64,000 nt of DNA, from positions 3,846,501 to 3,910,500 of the forward strand of contig CM034128.1 of the NCBI GenBank assembly GCA_019914995.1. Direction: 5' to 3'. Below the pieces are notes generated by a model. That model did not search any database, was not told the DNA's origin, and worked only from the letters and a program-made list of their open reading frames with translations. Below are positions 60,811 to 64,000 of this stretch, in pieces. Position 1 is the stretch's first letter, and each line of letters opens with the position of its first letter. Source of the stretch: Acanthochlamys bracteata. Its lineage: Eukaryota > Streptophyta > Magnoliopsida > Pandanales > Velloziaceae. The position numbers were made by a program, and so were the translations under genes.

Positions 60811-62504
60811 AAGTTGACTTTAATTAATAAATTTGTGTCAACTTTGAGCATTCTTAATTTAAATTGGTGTCTCAAGCATTAGAACATTCTTATAATGTCA
60901 TGACATTCCAGTTCATAGCATTTGGCAAGGTATAATGTCAAAAATCACAATCAACTACTTATCTCAATTTCTTCTATAATTAGAAGGTCAAAACTCAAAA
61001 GCATTAACTTAAAAGATAAGGAATTCAAACATGTCACGGTAAGCCTGATACAAAACTATACCATGCAACTTATAAGTCAGAGACTCAACCTGCAAGCATA
61101 AACAGTCACATAGTTCATGGCCAATGATCAAACAGAAGAGAAAAAAGTAACAAGAATTTGATTGTAGTTCACCCAATCAATAACTGCTAGGTAAGTATGT
61201 ACAATAAACAAACTCAAAAGAAATATGAAAGGTTTTAATGTTGATTATTATGTCTTAAAAGCTAATCTTGATCAGCATAGAATTCAATCTACCTATTCTC
61301 GAAAGAAAGTATTCAATAGGTAAAAGCAACAGGCTGACATCTTTAGGTTCAAATGCATGGCCACATGTGTCACTTAATCCGCTTCTAATGAATCATTAAT
61401 TGCAAATCTCATGACAGTAGCGCATTCCTTAAGCAAGATACCAACTAATGCAGGCAATATCGTCTAAATCAAAAGCTTGTTTCATCTAAGAATAGTCATT
61501 ATCGATGCCCTAAGTAAGATCAGATAATATAACAATACAATATTCATGATTCATTCTGCACAGGCCACGATTGGCTGATTGGTCCAGCTCAACACAATCT
61601 GATGAAACTAACATGATCGTTCAAGATGAGATCAAATACATATGCTCCAAACTGATAACTGTAAAATAAGAAATTTACCACATTACACATGGACACCAAC
61701 ATTTTTGTGCATAATCATTTGTAATCATTTACGTGCACAGGCAAAAAGATAAAAAGACAATTTGTTGTCTATTCCATCAAGTGATTAATGCGAAGTTATA
61801 TGATGCCAAATTCACCATTTCAGAGACCACAGGTTATTATATAAAGAAATTTTTTTCCTACTTTCATTACATCCCCACTCTTGATTGGAGAACATTGGCA
61901 TACTTGAGAATGCCCCATTTTAGGAGAGAACAAGTACCAGCTGTATGTCATGTTCAATCATCTTCATCTACCTTCCACGATCTTAATAGGGCAGAAGAAA
62001 TACTAGCTCGACCTAGCTTATTTTAACAGCAAACTTCAATAATTATTTGTCCAGAATCAGAAACATTGAATCCATCTCATATAATCAAGCATTTGGATCG
62101 AAGTTGACACATAGAAATATTTATGACGTCCCCATCCAGTGATTTCAACTACAAAGCTTATCTGTATGATGTATAGCTGGAAAAAACTAAATGATAATCC
62201 CTCCTGATTTTAGATGTATAATTTTAACAATCAAGTTTAACAAAGGATATGAAGGCATATGCAAGAATCTTCTAAGATGCACGTGCTACAGTGGACTTTT
62301 TTTCTATATGTCATGTTTAAAACTTCTACAACTTGCATACTTTGATTCCTAATAATAACACTGTCAGCTAAACCAAATTCAAGTTATCTACGGGCAACTT
62401 ATAAATACTAGGTCGTCACCAAGTACTATACAGATGGAACTTATGTGCAATTGTTTTCAAAATTGGTGGGTATTGGTCCTTTATGCAGTTCACAGTGACT
62501 GAAT

Positions 62505-63228
62505 TGTTAGGCCTCCAAATTACGGTAGACTTGAATTAGTAGCACGAAGAGCTTGGTGAACTCGAGTAAAAAACGGACTAGCTTGGTAGCGTAGATCCGG
62601 ACTAGTAGCGTAAAGAGTTTAGAATGGTGTCAAGTAAAAAACGGACTAATTTGAAAATGGACCAGCAACTCGCCTTGAGTTGGACCAATAAACTCTAACT
62701 TAGTGGGCTTAACAATCCACACTTCTTAATAGTCTTTTTAGTCTCACATCAGTTTGGTGCTGATATAGGCATATGCTTATATGTGAGATGTTAATCCCTA
62801 AATGGTTGGCAAATTATTTTAAAAATTGAAAACTCGATCCTACAATAGATATCAGAGCCGTTGGGATAAGGCCACCCTGAACGTTCCTTAAGAAATGTTA
62901 GGGGAATTGTTAGGCCTCCAAATTAAAGTAGGTTTAGATTAGTATCAAAAAAGGCTTGATCGATCCGAGTAAAAGATGAATTAGCTTGATAGACTATGCC
63001 CATGTTAGTAGCGTAGGAGCCTAGGATAATGCCCAAATAAAAACAAGTTAGCTAACTTGAAAGTATGCCAACAACTCACGTTGAATTGTGCCAGACTTTG
63101 GCTTAAAATCCCATACTTCTTAATAGTCCCATATTGACCGGTGCTGAAATGAACACGTATTTATATGCGGGAGATGCTAACGTCTAAATTGTTGGCCAAT
63201 TATTTTAGTTTGGATATCCGATCCTACA
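62505..63228 (+). mobile_element. Complete TRIM (miniature LTR retrotransposon)
   Basis: Two direct terminal repeats, 62505-62844 (340 bases) and 62908-63228 (321 bases), both begin TGTTAGGCCTCCAAATTA and end ATCCTACA. The 63-base interior starts with GATATCAGAGCC (62848-62859), the plant initiator-tRNA-Met primer-binding motif. It ends with a purine tract TTAGGGGAA just before the right LTR. Flanking 5-bp repeats TGAAT (62500-62504) and TAAAT (63229-63233) look like a decayed target duplication. There is no coding capacity, as expected of a TRIM that depends on enzymes supplied by other elements. LTRs differ noticeably, so insertion is not recent. Confidence 0.88.
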
Positions 63229-64000
63229 TAAATCCTATACAATTTGATAAAGATGGAGAAAAAATGTGCTATAGCAGCTATACCTATTTCTTTTCTCTTA
63301 AAATGGCTATGTAGAACATATTTACACATTCAGTAAGATAACACCTTTCTAGATGATAATGCCTTCTGATCAAGCTTATGGAACATCGAATTAAGCTATG
63401 GAACCGATCACCTGTTCGGTCAGATTATTGACAGTTGGGAGTGAATGTTGACTCATTGATATTTGCATGGAATCTCCTATGGGAGCTGCTGCCTTCTCTT
63501 TCATTAAATGACACCCAGGCATTGCCCCGTGCATCCTCTGGAATCTGTTTAGAGTAAAAGAAGTTTCGGTGGCAGATAAAGGGTGCAATACTTCAACAGG
63601 TAAACCAGTGCTGCTAATGCAAGATGATTATCTAAAGTGACAATGTTATTTTGATACAACAGAGACCTGAACATCCAACCATTGTATGTAACGACGGTAT
63701 GTGGCACAGTAACCTGGATGTTTGCTCCATCAGGCAAATACAGATTCAACACATGAACTAAAGTGGCTAAACAATTGAAGGTTTGTTTCTCATACAAGAC
63801 AACAGCTACTGAAAGGCAGAATCCAACAATATTCCCAAGGTGAATAGGGAAGGACTAATGTCCTCATGATAGAAGGTTGACTCTATATACAGACTTCAGC
63901 AAAGCAATAGGTTAGAAGCACAAGCGAAGCAATAACATACCATAAATGAAATAAACAAACATGCTGTAACATTTATAAAAAAAAAAAGGAAGTCTAACCT
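63229..64000. other. Right-edge region with a candidate minus-strand exon
   Basis: On the minus strand, 63537-63412 is preceded by ATTCCAG and followed by a CAG|GTGATC donor. It reads RMHGAMPGCHLMKEKAAAPI then GDSMQISMSQHSLPTVNNLT. Further right, another minus frame (about 63830-63700) reads LGNIVGFCLSVAVVLYEKQT. I recognise neither. They may be exons of a gene entering from the right, or chance frames. Confidence 0.25.

Larger units (their letters stand above)
56185..62504. other. Long gene-poor region
   Basis: No exon is confidently supported. 56690-58100 is very AT-rich and holds a candidate MITE at 57217-57505 and a CGTTT-containing AT element near 56690-56985. At 60691-60810 a roughly 68-bp unit is repeated twice. 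Near 59516-59557 the minus strand has an acceptor followed by a short frame ending GVKDLFGRTACMA, which could be a last exon but has no partner. 58200-62500 otherwise shows only short open frames. Confidence 0.4.

Noticed and set aside
61733..62026. 97-codon plus-strand frame
   Set aside because: No splice partners, no recognisable family and typical chance composition for an AT-rich spacer.

Overview
The window is nuclear DNA of a flowering plant, almost certainly a core eudicot. Every recognisable gene is split by GT-AG introns, the spacers are very AT-rich, and all recognisable products are plant proteins. I recognise a plastid SecA2, a Usp-domain kinase, an SDG8-type histone methyltransferase, a BAT1-type amino acid permease, SRT2 sirtuins and an ACC oxidase. 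The species cannot be fixed from sequence alone; a woody rosid would fit. Exon models were built by hand from reading frame, splice sites and remembered family sequences.

Layout: (1) 622-7007, minus: plastid SECA2, 22 exons, with its 3' end beyond the left edge. (2) 7008-13928: a shared upstream region with site II motifs, unrecognised coding-like exons, a dead TCHQD (GST-like) gene, then AT-rich spacer. (3) 13929-17499, plus: Usp-domain receptor-like cytoplasmic kinase, 11 exons. (4) 18786-31268, minus: SDG8/ASHH2-type H3K36 methyltransferase, 17 coding exons, meeting the kinase tail to tail. A hAT-like MITE and a tandem duplication lie in its last intron. (5) 33410-36427, minus: BAT1-type permease, 7 exons. 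(6) 39035-41777 and 45838-48373, minus: two tandem SRT2 copies, each 9 coding exons and 360 residues. (7) About 50500-53470: an unresolved minus-strand locus with heptad repeats and conflicting frames, a GC-rich hairpin, and a truncated, frameshifted CDC123 fragment on the plus strand. A pair of diverged direct repeats brackets this block. (8) 54554-56044, minus: ACC oxidase (ACO5 type), 3 exons. (9) 56045-64000: mostly gene-free, with a complete miniature LTR retrotransposon (TRIM) at 62505-63228.

From memory, the order Usp-kinase, TCHQD, SDG8, ACC oxidase matches Arabidopsis At1g77280, At1g77290, At1g77300 and At1g77330. The window therefore looks like a conserved block in which TCHQD has died and BAT1, SRT2 and SRT2 lie between SDG8 and the oxidase. 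I found no operon-like coupling, CRISPR array, tRNA, rRNA or virus-like gene. The clearest unannotated items are the TRIM and a related solo LTR, the 8-bp-TSD MITE, the dead TCHQD, the tandem SRT2 pair, and the 50-53.5 kb block.
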